Below, piece after piece: positions 44,603 through 52,634 of a stretch of 64,000 bases of DNA. Position 1 is the stretch's first letter, and each line of letters opens with the position of its first letter. Both the position numbers and the translations under genes were made by a program. This stretch comes from Paraburkholderia sp. BL21I4N1 (GTDB taxonomy: Bacteria; Pseudomonadota; Gammaproteobacteria; Burkholderiales; Burkholderiaceae), in contig NZ_PVEN01000008.1 in NCBI RefSeq assembly GCF_002973525.1, positions 284,506-348,505 of the forward strand, in the 5' to 3' direction. The notes beneath the pieces were generated by a model. It saw only the letters and a program-made list of their open reading frames with translations. It ran no database searches and had not been told where the DNA came from.

Positions 44603-47215
44603 ATGAAAATCATCAAGCCCACGCCGCTCGGCATTCTGACGCGTCCCTACCGCGCGCACGGGCGCGAACACCTCGGCATCGCGATCCCGGTCATGGCGAC
44701 GCTTGGCGCGACACCCCATATCGTCAGCGAATCTGAGTTGTGGAATACGGTCGGTGATGAACTGGGAGGCTATACGCTCGACGCGGCACTGCCCAAATCG
44801 CATGCCGAATTTCTGGTGTCCGCGAATGCCTACGGCAAGTATTGTGATCGAGGTCATCGCGGCGATCGCGCGAATGCTTGCCAGGTCAGCATCCGCTTCG
44901 CGGGCGCGGAGAAGCGGTTGCGTGTGTCGGGCGAGCGCAACTGGACCGGCGACACGGCCACGCCGGCCAAACCATTCGAGTCGCTACGAATCGACTGGCC
45001 GCATGCGTACGGCGGTGCCGGCTATGCGGACAATCCCGTCGGCAAGGGCTTCAGCAGCGCGATCGGCGACGACCACGACACACCGGCTCCACTGCCCAAT
45101 ATCGAATACGCGGCAAACACGCTCATGCAGCGTGGGCAACACGCCGCACCCGCCGCCTTTACGCCAATCGCGCCGAGTTGGCCGCAACGCAGTGCGCTCT
45201 TTGGTCAGCTAGACGAGGTCTGGCATGACCAGGATCGCCCCGGCTTTCCCCGCACGATGGACCGCCGCTATTTCAACGTCGCGCCGCTGGATCAGCAATT
45301 GCCGACACACACGGCGTTGCCGGACGGCGCGGCCTATGAAATCACGCGCCTGCATCCCGAGCGCGAAGTGCTCGCGGGCGTCCTACCCGCGTTGCGGGCT
45401 CGCAGCTTTATCCAGCGTCGTCAGGCAAACGCGCTGGTCGAGATCGCGATGCGTCTGACGACCGCATGGTTCATTCCCCATCGCGAGCGCGTGGTGATGA
45501 TTTTTCACGGCGTCGTGGAAATCGAAGCGTTCGACGCCCATGACATCGCCTGTCTACTGATCGCGGCGGAGGTAAGCAGCCAAGCCCGATCGGCCGAGCA
45601 CTATCAGCGTGTTTTCGAATTGCGCATGGACGGTCAGCACGGTGCGCTGCATGCGTTGCGCGATAGCGACCTTATGCCCGGATTGGCAGCCACGTCGCGC
45701 CCCTCCGACCCGGCGCGCGGCGATATTGGCACTGGCACCAACGTCCCCCCGCCTGACGATCCATCGCAAAGCGCATGGCAGCGCGCCCTGCTGAACCGCG
45801 CGCAATCACTCGCCGACGAAGCTGCGTTATCCGCGCGGCACGCAGGCATCCCATTCCCCACCGAGGCTTTCGCAACCTCGTCTAACCCGACGCACACACA
45901 TCAGCTCGACGATCTGGCCGAGTTCGTGCAGCGTCAGGAACAACTGGCGAGCGAACAGCGCGCCGCACTCGACCAGACGCGGCAGCGTATCGAGCACGAC
46001 CACGCCACTCACTTTCCACCCGCAGCGCCAAGACGCGGGCCACCCACGCTGCCTCACGACAACGCGCCGCCCACCCATCCCGAGGCAGCCGGAATGGCCG
46101 ACATGGAACACGAGGCGACCCTCAAACTACGTGAAGCCTACCGCCATACCGCGCACTATCAGGAGGCCGCCCCGCGCCTGAACGCGAATACGGTAGCGGC
46201 AAATGCGATACGTGAACGCGTCATGGCCCTGCATGCCAACGGCGAGTCGCTAACCTGTCTCGACTTGACCGGTGCCGATCTAAGCGGCCTGTGTTTGCGC
46301 GGCGCGCTGCTGTCCGGTGCGTTGCTCGAAAACGCCGACCTGACCGGCACCGATCTCACCGACGCCACCTTGAGCGACGCCGTGCTGGTCCGTACCACGC
46401 TCAGCCGCGCCACGTTACGCGGCGCAGATCTGAGTCGCGCCAACCTCTCACTGGCGCACTGCGACAACACCGACTTCAGCCAATCAACGATCCACGGCGC
46501 GCTGTTCGAACGCACTCAATTTCACCGATGCAAGCTGCACCGCGCATCGATCGAGCGGGCCCGCTTCAGCCAGTGTCGTTTCGATTCCGTCGATTTCAGC
46601 GACGCGACGCTGAGCGATCTGGCGTTCATCGAACAGGCTTTTCAGCACGTCGACTTCACCCGCGCGCGAATCCGAAAACTCGCGTTGATCCAGTGCACGG
46701 CCGACCACGTCGGTTTTTCCGAGGCCGACATTCGAGGCTTCGCATGCATCGATACGTCGGCGGTCGGCATTCGCTTCGATCGCGCCACGTTGCGCCAGGC
46801 CTGCTTCGTGAAAGACAGCGTGCTGGATCGCGCCGACTTCTCACAGGCCACACTCAGCGAAGTGAACTTGCGTCAGGCCAGCGCCAGGGGCGCTAATTTC
46901 AGCGATGCGCAAATCGATCAGTGCGATGTCTCCGACGCCTGCCTGCACGACGCCAACCTGCAAGGCGCGCGAATCGAGAACGGCTACCTGGTGCGCACCG
47001 ATTTGCGCGGCGCCAGGCTGACAGGCGCCGACCTGATCGGCGGCTATCTGCGAGGTGCCGATCTGCGCGGCGCAGACCTGCACGAAGCGAATCTGTTTCG
47101 CGCCAATCTCACTGAAGTCTTGCTGGACGACGTCTCACGGCGCGGCGAAAGCACGCAATTCAACGGCGCCTATCTGGAACAGGCCGTGTTCCACCCGTTG
47201 GCGAATCCGGCATGA
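44603..47215 (+). CDS. DUF2169 protein with C-terminal pentapeptide repeats
   Basis: This is an 870-residue protein. The first about 330 residues form a DUF2169 domain (LGILTRPYRAHGREHLGIAI, LRIDWPHAYGGAGYADNPVGKG type segments, PSWPQRSALFG). DUF2169 proteins act as adaptors that load PAAR-like tips and effectors on VgrG. A helical, Gln/Arg/His-rich linker (about 400-540) follows, then pentapeptide repeats to the end (ADLSGLCLRGALLSGALLEN and many more), which fold as a right-handed quadrilateral helix. ATG 44603 is chosen at the DUF2169 start. The stop overlaps the next gene by ATGA. Confidence 0.85.
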   Translation: MKIIKPTPLGILTRPYRAHGREHLGIAIPVMATLGATPHIVSESELWNTVGDELGGYTLDAALPKSHAEFLVSANAYGKYCDRGHRGDRANACQVSIRFAGAEKRLRVSGERNWTGDTATPAKPFESLRIDWPHAYGGAGYADNPVGKGFSSAIGDDHDTPAPLPNIEYAANTLMQRGQHAAPAAFTPIAPSWPQRSALFGQLDEVWHDQDRPGFPRTMDRRYFNVAPLDQQLPTHTALPDGAAYEITRLHPEREVLAGVLPALRARSFIQRRQANALVEIAMRLTTAWFIPHRERVVMIFHGVVEIEAFDAHDIACLLIAAEVSSQARSAEHYQRVFELRMDGQHGALHALRDSDLMPGLAATSRPSDPARGDIGTGTNVPPPDDPSQSAWQRALLNRAQSLADEAALSARHAGIPFPTEAFATSSNPTHTHQLDDLAEFVQRQEQLASEQRAALDQTRQRIEHDHATHFPPAAPRRGPPTLPHDNAPPTHPEAAGMADMEHEATLKLREAYRHTAHYQEAAPRLNANTVAANAIRERVMALHANGESLTCLDLTGADLSGLCLRGALLSGALLENADLTGTDLTDATLSDAVLVRTTLSRATLRGADLSRANLSLAHCDNTDFSQSTIHGALFERTQFHRCKLHRASIERARFSQCRFDSVDFSDATLSDLAFIEQAFQHVDFTRARIRKLALIQCTADHVGFSEADIRGFACIDTSAVGIRFDRATLRQACFVKDSVLDRADFSQATLSEVNLRQASARGANFSDAQIDQCDVSDACLHDANLQGARIENGYLVRTDLRGARLTGADLIGGYLRGADLRGADLHEANLFRANLTEVLLDDVSRRGESTQFNGAYLEQAVFHPLANPA

Positions 47216-48402
47216 GCCTCACGCGCGAACAGCTTCAACAGATGATCCACCGAGGCGAAATCATCGAACGGCAGTCATTGGGTCCACTCGACCTGACGCA
47301 ATGCGATCTGTCGGGCGGCATCTTCACAAACGTCATGTTCAACGGCACGCAACTCGCCCACGCGCGGCTCAGCGAATGCGTGTTCAACGAGTGTGGCTTG
47401 ACGGATGTCGATCTGACGTGCGCCGACCTGTCGAAGAGCGTCTTCCTGACAGGCAAGTTAGTGCGCTCCGACCTCTCGAACAGCACGCTCGACGACTGCC
47501 GCTTCACCGGCACGCGCGCAAGCGGCATACGCTTCACGCGAGCGCGTGCCGCGCGCCTGGCATTTCTCAAATGCGACCTGAGCGGCTGCCTGTTCGACTC
47601 GGTGCAACTCGACTTCGCCTGTTTCGACGAAACACCCATGGATCGTGCGGACTGGTCGGCCGCCGTGATTTGCCGGAGCCTTTTCTATCGACTGGATTTG
47701 CGCGACGTGCGTTTCGCGCAGAGTCGCTTCGACCGCGTTGTTTTTAGCGAATCGAATCTGACGGGACAAACGTTTCGCGGGCAGACATTCGACCGGTGCC
47801 AGTTCATTCGTGCCGAACTGGGTGGCGTGGACTTCACCTCGGCGCGGCTGCCGTACTGCAATTTTCAGGGCGCCGAACTTGGCCACGCGGTGCTGAACGA
47901 TGTGGACGCGTCCTACGCCAATTTCTTCGAGGCGCGCGTAAACCACGCGCAGTGCCGCGGAGCGCGATTTCCGAACAGTATCTGGGTCGATGCTCACGCG
48001 GCAAGCGCCGACTTCAGCGGTGCGGATTTGTCCGGCGCGGTGTTTCATCGCGCTGAGGCGAGCGGCGCGCGCTTCGTGCAGACGCGACTGGAAAGGGCGG
48101 ATTTTTCGTCGGCGCTGCTGCGGGGCGCGGATTTTCACGAGGCGTCGTTTGCGCGAACCCGCTTTGATGGTGCTCGCGTCCATGCTGAGCACGATCACGC
48201 TGAAGGCGCACACGTCCACGCTAACAGCGCATGCCCCCATGCCGACCGCACCTCCGTCCACCCCGACCGCGAGCGCCCACCCCTCCCCTGGCAAAACCAA
48301 CCCGGCGTAGCCGCCAACGACACCGCACTGGAAGCCGCGCGTGCCTGGTCGGCACGTCGGAACGATCGCGCAGCATCGCCCTCCACCTCGGAATCTCCAT
48401 GA
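47212..48402 (+). CDS. Pentapeptide-repeat protein of the T6SS cluster
   Basis: This 396-residue protein is made mostly of A(D/N)LxX pentapeptide repeats from about residue 20 to 320 (LDLTQCDLSGGIFTNVMFNG, GADFHEASFARTRFDGARVH). A His/Pro-rich disordered tail of about 70 residues follows. It overlaps the DUF2169 gene by four bases and the DUF3540 gene likewise, so the three are translationally coupled. It may act as a scaffold for tip assembly or be part of the delivered cargo; neither is shown. Confidence 0.82.
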   Translation: MSLTREQLQQMIHRGEIIERQSLGPLDLTQCDLSGGIFTNVMFNGTQLAHARLSECVFNECGLTDVDLTCADLSKSVFLTGKLVRSDLSNSTLDDCRFTGTRASGIRFTRARAARLAFLKCDLSGCLFDSVQLDFACFDETPMDRADWSAAVICRSLFYRLDLRDVRFAQSRFDRVVFSESNLTGQTFRGQTFDRCQFIRAELGGVDFTSARLPYCNFQGAELGHAVLNDVDASYANFFEARVNHAQCRGARFPNSIWVDAHAASADFSGADLSGAVFHRAEASGARFVQTRLERADFSSALLRGADFHEASFARTRFDGARVHAEHDHAEGAHVHANSACPHADRTSVHPDRERPPLPWQNQPGVAANDTALEAARAWSARRNDRAASPSTSESP

Positions 48403-49067
48403 CATCAACCGTCGCCGAATTAAGAAAACCGCCGCTGGCCATGGCGGATGAAACCCGTGAAACCGCCGGCACCGTGCTCGCATTGCTGAACGACGACATG
48501 CTGCTCGTGGCCTGCTCCAGCACCCGGCTAACTTGCCGACGCGCATTCAGTTGCCTGATCGCGCCGGAGATCGGCGACCGCGTCGTGGTAAGCCACGTCG
48601 AGCCGCAGCGCCCTCATGTACTGGCGATTCTCAACCGGCCTCATGGCCGCAACGCATGCATTCGCGTCGACGGCGATCTACTGCTCGAATCCTCGGGTCA
48701 TATCCATATTCGCGCCGAACAAGGCCTTCAACTGCACACAAGCGACGATCTCGGGTTGCGCGGAAAGCGCCTCGCACTCGATTCGGACGAAGCGACGTTC
48801 ATCGCGCGGAAAGCATCAATCGACTGCGTCGAGCTCGAAGGTCGAGCCGGTGCGCTACGGTTGATCGGCAAAAGCCTGGAGAGCGTCTTCGAGCGTGTCG
48901 TACAGATCGCGAAGGCCAGTTTTCGTACGGTCGAGACGGTCGATCATCTGCGTTGCGCCCATCTCGACTATGCCGCATCGGAAGCCGCGCGCCTGCACGG
49001 CAAGCACACGGTGCTGACCGCCGAGCGTCTGGCGAAGCTCGACGCTCAACAAATCCATCTCGGCTAG
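48399..49067 (+). CDS. DUF3540 domain protein of the T6SS tip module
   Basis: This 222-residue protein matches the DUF3540 pattern: an N-terminal region (AGTVLALLNDDMLLVACSST), a beta-barrel segment (LIAPEIGDRVVVSHVEPQRP), then a beta-helix-like part (IRVDGDLLLESSGHIHIRAE) reminiscent of VgrG needle sheets. Such genes sit between DUF2169 and DUF4150 genes in several proteobacterial T6SS clusters; the function is unknown. ATG 48399 overlaps the preceding stop (ATGA); an upstream open frame is a shadow. Confidence 0.8.
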   Translation: MTSTVAELRKPPLAMADETRETAGTVLALLNDDMLLVACSSTRLTCRRAFSCLIAPEIGDRVVVSHVEPQRPHVLAILNRPHGRNACIRVDGDLLLESSGHIHIRAEQGLQLHTSDDLGLRGKRLALDSDEATFIARKASIDCVELEGRAGALRLIGKSLESVFERVVQIAKASFRTVETVDHLRCAHLDYAASEAARLHGKHTVLTAERLAKLDAQQIHLG

Positions 49068-49076
49068 GAGCACCTC

Positions 49077-49466
49077 ATGGTCATGGTCAATTCAAGCGCG
49101 GCCGGCGCCAACGACGCCATCAGCGTCAACAAGACGCCACCGCTGGGCGTGCCGGTCGCTTACGACAACAACGCGCAACGGGTGCAGGCGATTCCGAACG
49201 TCAGCAATATTCTGGTCGCCTGCGCACCCGCTCACAACCTTGCGACCCTCATTCCGGTCACCACTGGCGACGCGCCGGGCTCGATGGGCGGCGTCAGTTC
49301 CGGCACCGTCTGCGCAAGCTCACGCCATATCAACGGCGCCAACACGGTGCTGCTGCACGGCCTGCCGACTACCCGAATGACCGACCCCACGCAGCAAAAC
49401 GCGACCAATGCAGTGGGCACGGGCACCTCGCCCAGTCAGACGCACATTCTTAATCTGGCGGGTTGA
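49077..49466 (+). CDS. DUF4150 PAAR-like tip protein
   Basis: This 129-residue protein is of the DUF4150/PAAR-like class that caps the VgrG spike: KTPPLGVPVAYDNNAQ, TTGDAPGSMGGVSSGTVC and LLHGLPTTRMTDPTQQNATN are typical. No C-terminal toxin extension is present, so it would serve as a bare tip or recruit a separately coded effector. It lies 9 bp after the DUF3540 gene; GGAGCACC (49067-49074) provides the ribosome-binding site. Confidence 0.85.
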   Translation: MVMVNSSAAGANDAISVNKTPPLGVPVAYDNNAQRVQAIPNVSNILVACAPAHNLATLIPVTTGDAPGSMGGVSSGTVCASSRHINGANTVLLHGLPTTRMTDPTQQNATNAVGTGTSPSQTHILNLAG

Positions 49467-49473
49467 GCCGCCC

Positions 49474-50058
49474 ATGATTCCGATGCAATGGCGCGCGCAA
49501 TTTCCGGCAACGGCGTCGCCTCTAACGCTGCTGATGCGACTGGCTCTGCTGACCCGGTTGACCCCGCTCCTCCTGACGGGCTGCACGACAACGCACCCAC
49601 CCACTGACACGCCTTTTACGCTCTCTCTCGACGTCAGCCCAACCGTCAACCCAGACGGCCTCGGGCGACCCGCGCCGATTCTCGTCGGCATCTACGACCT
49701 GAAATCGACCGCTGCTTTCACCGCGAGCGGCTTCGCACCGTTGCAGGACCACGCGAAGGCGAGCCTGGGTGACGACCTTGTCGCGTTCGACCAGCTCATC
49801 CTGCGGCCGGGTGAACAGCGAACCATCGAACGGTCGATCGAACGGTCCGGCGATGCGCGGACCCGCTCGCTGGGCATCGTCGCCGGTTACAGGGAATTGA
49901 ATCGGCACGTCTGGCGCGTCGCAATCGCGTTACCCGTCACTGACGAATCCAGCGTCCTGTCGTTCTGGCCATTCGAAGCTCAGCGCCGCGTCGTGCGAGT
50001 ACAAGTGAAACTGGATGACAGCGGCATCGTCGTCCGAACCCTGAATCGGAACCCGTGA
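49474..50058 (+). CDS. tssJ: T6SS outer-membrane lipoprotein TssJ
   Basis: This 194-residue lipoprotein has a signal sequence ending at LLLTGC (about residue 37) and a mature beta-sandwich with TssJ features (GRPAPILVGIYDLKSTAAF, QLILRPGEQRTIERS). It anchors TssM at the outer membrane. The signal is long; ATG 49474 is used, with ATG 49483 also possible. It overlaps tssK by one base. Confidence 0.9.
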   Translation: MIPMQWRAQFPATASPLTLLMRLALLTRLTPLLLTGCTTTHPPTDTPFTLSLDVSPTVNPDGLGRPAPILVGIYDLKSTAAFTASGFAPLQDHAKASLGDDLVAFDQLILRPGEQRTIERSIERSGDARTRSLGIVAGYRELNRHVWRVAIALPVTDESSVLSFWPFEAQRRVVRVQVKLDDSGIVVRTLNRNP

Positions 50059-51437
50059 TGAAGCCGTCCACCGAGCCGTTGAATTTACCGTTGAAAGACT
50101 CGGGCGCGTCCCGCAGCAAGGTCGTCTGGTCCGAAGGCATGTATCTGCGACCGCAGCATTTCCAGCAGTTCGAACGTTATATCGAGAGCTACGTTCAATT
50201 ACGTTGTCGCGGCTTGCAGCGCGCCTTCTGGGGTTTCTCGAGCGTCGAGATCGATCATGACGCGCTCGCGTTGGGGAAAGTGTCGCTGACCATGGCGCAA
50301 GGCGTGTTTCCGGACGGCACCCCCTTTCTGCTGACCGGTCCCGACGACCTGCCCGCCCCGCTCGACATTCCCGCCGACGCAAAAGATCAGCTCGTGCTGC
50401 TCGCGTTGCCGCTTAAGCGGCCCGGCGGCGAAGACACGATTTTCGAGGAACGCGCCGATTCGCTCGCGCGCTACAGCGCCTACGTCCGCGAAATCGCCGA
50501 TGGCAACGCGGTCGCCCTGGGACCAGCCAGCGTGCAGCTCGCCCACGCGCGACTGCGTCTGGTGACGGCGTCCGATCTGGGCAGCGAATGGCAGGCCATC
50601 GGCCTACTGCGCGTGGCGGAGCGGCGCAGCGACAATCATCTAGTGTTGGACAAACACTACATTCCGCCGATGCTGATCGCCGGCCAGCATCCGCTGCTCG
50701 CCGGCCATATCCGCGAGCTGCACGGTCTGCTCGAACAACGCGGCGACGCATTGGCGAACCGGCTGTCGCGGCCGGGACGCGGCGGCGTCGCGGAAGTCGC
50801 GGATTTTCTGCTGCTCGCGCTGATCAATCGCGCGCAGGCGGACACGGCGCACGAACACGAACTCGGGGAAGTGCATCCCGAGCCGCTGTTTCAGCAGTGG
50901 TTGCGGCTCGCGTTCGACCTCGCTACCTACACGAGCCAGGAACGCCGACCGACGGTTCGTCCCGCGTATCGGCACGACGATCTGCAAGGCAGCTTCTCGC
51001 CGTTGATGGTCGAGCTGCGGCGCGCCTTGTCGACGGTACTCGAACAGAACGCGGTCGCGATCGAGTTGCAGGAGCGCGCGCACCGCGTGTGGGTGGCGCG
51101 GATTCCCAGCCCCGAGTTACTGCATAGCGCCGGCTTCGTGCTCGCCGTGCACGCCGATCTGCCCGCCGAGACCGTGCGCGCGCGCTTTCCCGCACAGGTC
51201 AAGATCGGGCCGGCCGAGCGGCTCGCCGATCTGGTGAATCTGCATCTGCCCGGCATCGCGTTACGCATGCTGCCGGTCGCGCCCCGGCAGATTCCGTATC
51301 ACGCGAGCCATCATTACTTCGAACTGGATACCGGTGCCGCGCTTTGGAAACAGCTGGAAAAGTCGAGTGGGCTCGCGCTGCACGTCGCGGGCGATCTGCC
51401 GGGTCTGACGATGGCATGTTGGGCGATTCGCGGGTGA
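50058..51437 (+). CDS. tssK: T6SS baseplate adaptor TssK
   Basis: This 459-residue protein links the baseplate to the TssJLM membrane complex. Signatures VVWSEGMYLRPQHFQQFERY at about 17-36 and the C-terminal PRQIPYHASHHYFELD are typical. ATG 50058 overlaps the tssJ stop (TGATG); GTG 50055 is a possible alternative. Its stop overlaps the tssL start in the same manner. Confidence 0.95.
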   Translation: MKPSTEPLNLPLKDSGASRSKVVWSEGMYLRPQHFQQFERYIESYVQLRCRGLQRAFWGFSSVEIDHDALALGKVSLTMAQGVFPDGTPFLLTGPDDLPAPLDIPADAKDQLVLLALPLKRPGGEDTIFEERADSLARYSAYVREIADGNAVALGPASVQLAHARLRLVTASDLGSEWQAIGLLRVAERRSDNHLVLDKHYIPPMLIAGQHPLLAGHIRELHGLLEQRGDALANRLSRPGRGGVAEVADFLLLALINRAQADTAHEHELGEVHPEPLFQQWLRLAFDLATYTSQERRPTVRPAYRHDDLQGSFSPLMVELRRALSTVLEQNAVAIELQERAHRVWVARIPSPELLHSAGFVLAVHADLPAETVRARFPAQVKIGPAERLADLVNLHLPGIALRMLPVAPRQIPYHASHHYFELDTGAALWKQLEKSSGLALHVAGDLPGLTMACWAIRG

Positions 51438-52634
51438 TGCCGCATCGATCCAGCGTCCGAAATGCGCTCGTCGTTGCGGCCGACCCGCTGCTCGACCTGC
51501 TCGCGCCGATCCGCACCAGCACGGACCTCGCGCCGCAGCAGCTGCGCGAATATCTGCTCGATCAGATCATGACAGTTCCAGACGCGCGCGCAACGTTCGG
51601 CGATTCCCGTCGAGACGATCGTCGCCGCGCGCTATTGCCTGTGCACCGCGCTCGACGAAGCGGCCGCGCTCGCGCCGTGGGGCGGCGGCGGCGCGTGGTC
51701 GACGCACAGTCTGCTGGTGGCTTTTCACAACGAGACATGGGGCGGCGAGAAGTTCTTCCAGTTGCTGGCGCGCTTATCGGTGAACGCGCACGAGCATCGC
51801 GACATGATCGAGTTGCAGTACTTCTGCCTGATGCTCGGTTTCCAGGGCCGCTACCGCGTGGTCGACAACGGCGGCGCGCAACGCGAGACGCTGATGCGCC
51901 GACTGCACAAATTGCTGCATGAAACCGGCGGCGGATACGCATTGCCGTTGTCGCCCGAGTGGCGCGCCGCCGACCGTACGTCGGTGCGGCGAGTGCGCCG
52001 CGGGCTGCCGTTGTGGGCGTGGTTGCTGTTCGTCAGCGTGAGCGGCAGCGCGAGTTTCGCCGCTTTTTTGTTGGCCACCACCGCGCATGCCGATCGAGTC
52101 TATTCGGCGATCGACACACTTCATCTGCCCGAGCTAAATACTCACGCAAGCGACGCGCCGCCGTCGAACAGGCTGCGGCAAGCGCTCAACGCGGATCTGC
52201 AAAGCGGCCTGCTCGCGCTGCGCGAAGAGGCGGACCGCAGTGTGATCGCGATGCGCGGCGACGGCCTGTTCAACTCTGGTTCGGCCTCCGCAAATCCGGC
52301 GTATCTGCCTGTGCTCGCGCATCTCGCCGGTGTGCTGAACCGGGTCGACGGCGACATCGTGATTACCGGCCATACGGACAACCAGCCGATCCGCGATCGG
52401 CGCTTCGAGTCGAACCTCGCGTTGTCGCAAGCCCGCGCCGACGCGGTCAGGCAATGGCTGCTGACGGCCGGCCTCGAAGCTGGCCGCAACGTCGCCGTGA
52501 CCGGGCGCGGCGACGAAGAGCCGGTGGCCACCAACCAGACGGCCGATGGTCGCGCGCAAAACCGCCGCGTGGAGATCGTGCTGTTTCCACTTTCCGCAGA
52601 TCGACAAGGTATTTCGCAGGCGACCGACAAATGA
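51437..52634 (+). pseudogene. tssL: T6SS membrane protein TssL with OmpA domain, interrupted by a +1 frameshift
   Basis: The gene starts at ATG 51437 (overlapping the tssK stop) and reads normally through LREYLLDQI. Near 51569-51572 four bases (ATGA) stand where three are expected. Deleting one base restores the DotU sequence, continuing QFQTRAQRSAIPVETIVAAR and LCTALDEAAALAPWG. The total length, 1198 bp, is one more than a multiple of three. The restored product has about 398 residues: a DotU/TssL cytoplasmic domain, one transmembrane helix (LWAWLLFVSVSGSASFAAFL) and a C-terminal OmpA-like peptidoglycan-binding domain (DIVITGHTDNQPI). As written, no full TssL is made; the remaining open part begins about 51717. 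Sequencing error cannot be excluded. Confidence 0.9.

Noticed and set aside
51344..51922. 192-codon frame spanning the tssK end and tssL start
   Set aside because: Only its 51437-51568 part is real, the beginning of tssL; the rest is the wrong frame after the one-base insertion.
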